Notes under the pieces: model-generated | Told to the model about the DNA's origin: nothing | Seen by the model: only the letters and a program-made list of their open reading frames with translations | Databases searched by the model: none | Origin: an uncultured Lachnospiraceae bacterium | Lineage (GTDB): Bacteria; Bacillota; Clostridia; Lachnospirales; Lachnospiraceae | Length of the DNA stretch: 7,197 nucleotides | NCBI GenBank assembly: GCA_947174725.1 | Contig: CAMWKA010000091.1 | Location: 1 to 7,197 of the forward strand | Direction of reading: 5' to 3' | Program-made: the position numbers and the translations under genes | Part shown: positions 6,616 to 7,197 of the stretch, in pieces | How the letters are laid out: each line of letters opens with the position of its first letter | How positions within the stretch are numbered: position 1 is the stretch's first letter

Positions 6616-7197
6616 CTACACACTTTCCTCCAGGACTTCCCGGATCAGCTCCCTTTCATCCATCGGATATTTTATTCCTTTGATTTCCTGATAATCCTCA
6701 TGTCCCTTACCCGCCAGAATGATAAGATCTCCCGGAAGCCCGTGACGGATCACATGGGCGATCGCTTCCTTCCTGTCCGGGATCGTAATGTACTCCCCAT
6801 CCGTTTTTTCGATTCCTGTCACGATATCCGCTATAATATCCAGCGGCTCCTCCATTCGGGGATTATCGGATGTGATCACGGTCAGATCCGCCAGACGGCC
6901 GCTGACCTCTCCCATCTCAAACCGGCGAAGTTTGGAACGGTTCCCGCCACATCCAAACATACAGACCAGCCGCTTCGGTTCATATTCCCGCAGTGTCTCC
7001 AGCAGGCTTTTTAACGCCATGGCATTGTGCGCGTAGTCAATCATCAAAATAAACTGATCCGATACCGGAATCATCTCGATCCTTCCCTTGACCTGCGCCT
7101 GCAGCAGTGCCGCCCGGATCCCGTCCTCGGAAACCTTAAAATGCCTGCAGATCGCCAGTGCCGTCAGGGCATTGTAACCACTGAATTTCCCCGGAAA
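6616..7197 (-). CDS. murE: UDP-MurNAc-tripeptide ligase MurE, C-terminal 193 residues (partial)
   Basis: MurE adds the third amino acid to the peptidoglycan precursor UDP-MurNAc-L-Ala-D-Glu in the cytoplasm. The 5' part lies beyond the window; the frame is open from base 7197. Visible are the central-to-C-terminal junction PGKFSGYNALTALAIC (family PGxFNxYNxLAA), then VKGRIEMIP, DYAHNAMAL (family DYAHxPxxL), FGCGGNRSKLRR and TSDNPRMEEP, then IPDRKEAI and LAGKGHEDYQ. DNPR is the signature of meso-diaminopimelate-adding MurE, so a DAP-type wall is inferred. Asn-Ala-Met after DYAH and GCGGNRS in place of GCGGDRD mark a divergent clostridial subgroup. The stop (6618-6616) is 40 bases before the chosen priA start. 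The Walker A and carbamylated-lysine regions are not visible here. Confidence 0.93.
   Translation of the reverse strand, partial: FPGKFSGYNALTALAICRHFKVSEDGIRAALLQAQVKGRIEMIPVSDQFILMIDYAHNAMALKSLLETLREYEPKRLVCMFGCGGNRSKLRRFEMGEVSGRLADLTVITSDNPRMEEPLDIIADIVTGIEKTDGEYITIPDRKEAIAHVIRHGLPGDLIILAGKGHEDYQEIKGIKYPMDERELIREVLEESV

Overview
The window is a compact, single-direction (minus-strand) housekeeping cluster. In transcription order it runs from the right edge to the left: murE (3' part only), priA, def, fmt, a YugP-type membrane zinc peptidase gene, rsmB, and rlmN (5' part only). The order priA-def-fmt-rsmB-rlmN is the classic Firmicutes arrangement known from Bacillus subtilis. The YugP gene between fmt and rsmB and the divergent MurE (DYAHNAM and GCGGNRS motifs, DNPR signature) point to Clostridia, most likely Lachnospiraceae. 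That assignment rests on remembered family resemblance and gene order; no search was run.

Region by region (plus-strand coordinates): 1-330 is the N-terminal part of RlmN, overlapping the end of rsmB by 7 bases. 324-1706 is rsmB. 1707-1772 is a short gap containing three perfect tandem copies of a 13-bp unit. 1773-2459 is the YugP-like peptidase, 2521-3450 fmt and 3504-3980 def. 3981-4301 is the only long non-coding stretch. It is almost filled by a 252-bp palindrome-rich element (4021-4272) with 14-bp inverted termini, flanked by a 14-bp direct repeat, which looks like a MITE-type insertion between priA and def. 4302-6575 is priA, and 6616-7197 is the C-terminal 193 residues of MurE.

Functionally the cluster joins cell-wall precursor synthesis (MurE), replication restart (PriA), formyl-methionine handling (Fmt formylates initiator Met-tRNA, Def removes the formyl group from new proteins), rRNA modification (RsmB on 16S, RlmN on 23S and tRNA) and a membrane protease of unknown substrate. 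Other gaps are short (about 40-66 bases) and contain no recognisable intrinsic terminator, so one long transcript is plausible. The inserted element is the one place where transcription or mRNA processing could be reset, and def may have its own promoter there. The coding content is ordinary. The notable features are the structured insertion, the 13-bp tandem array before rsmB, and an extra pair of CxxC motifs in PriA.
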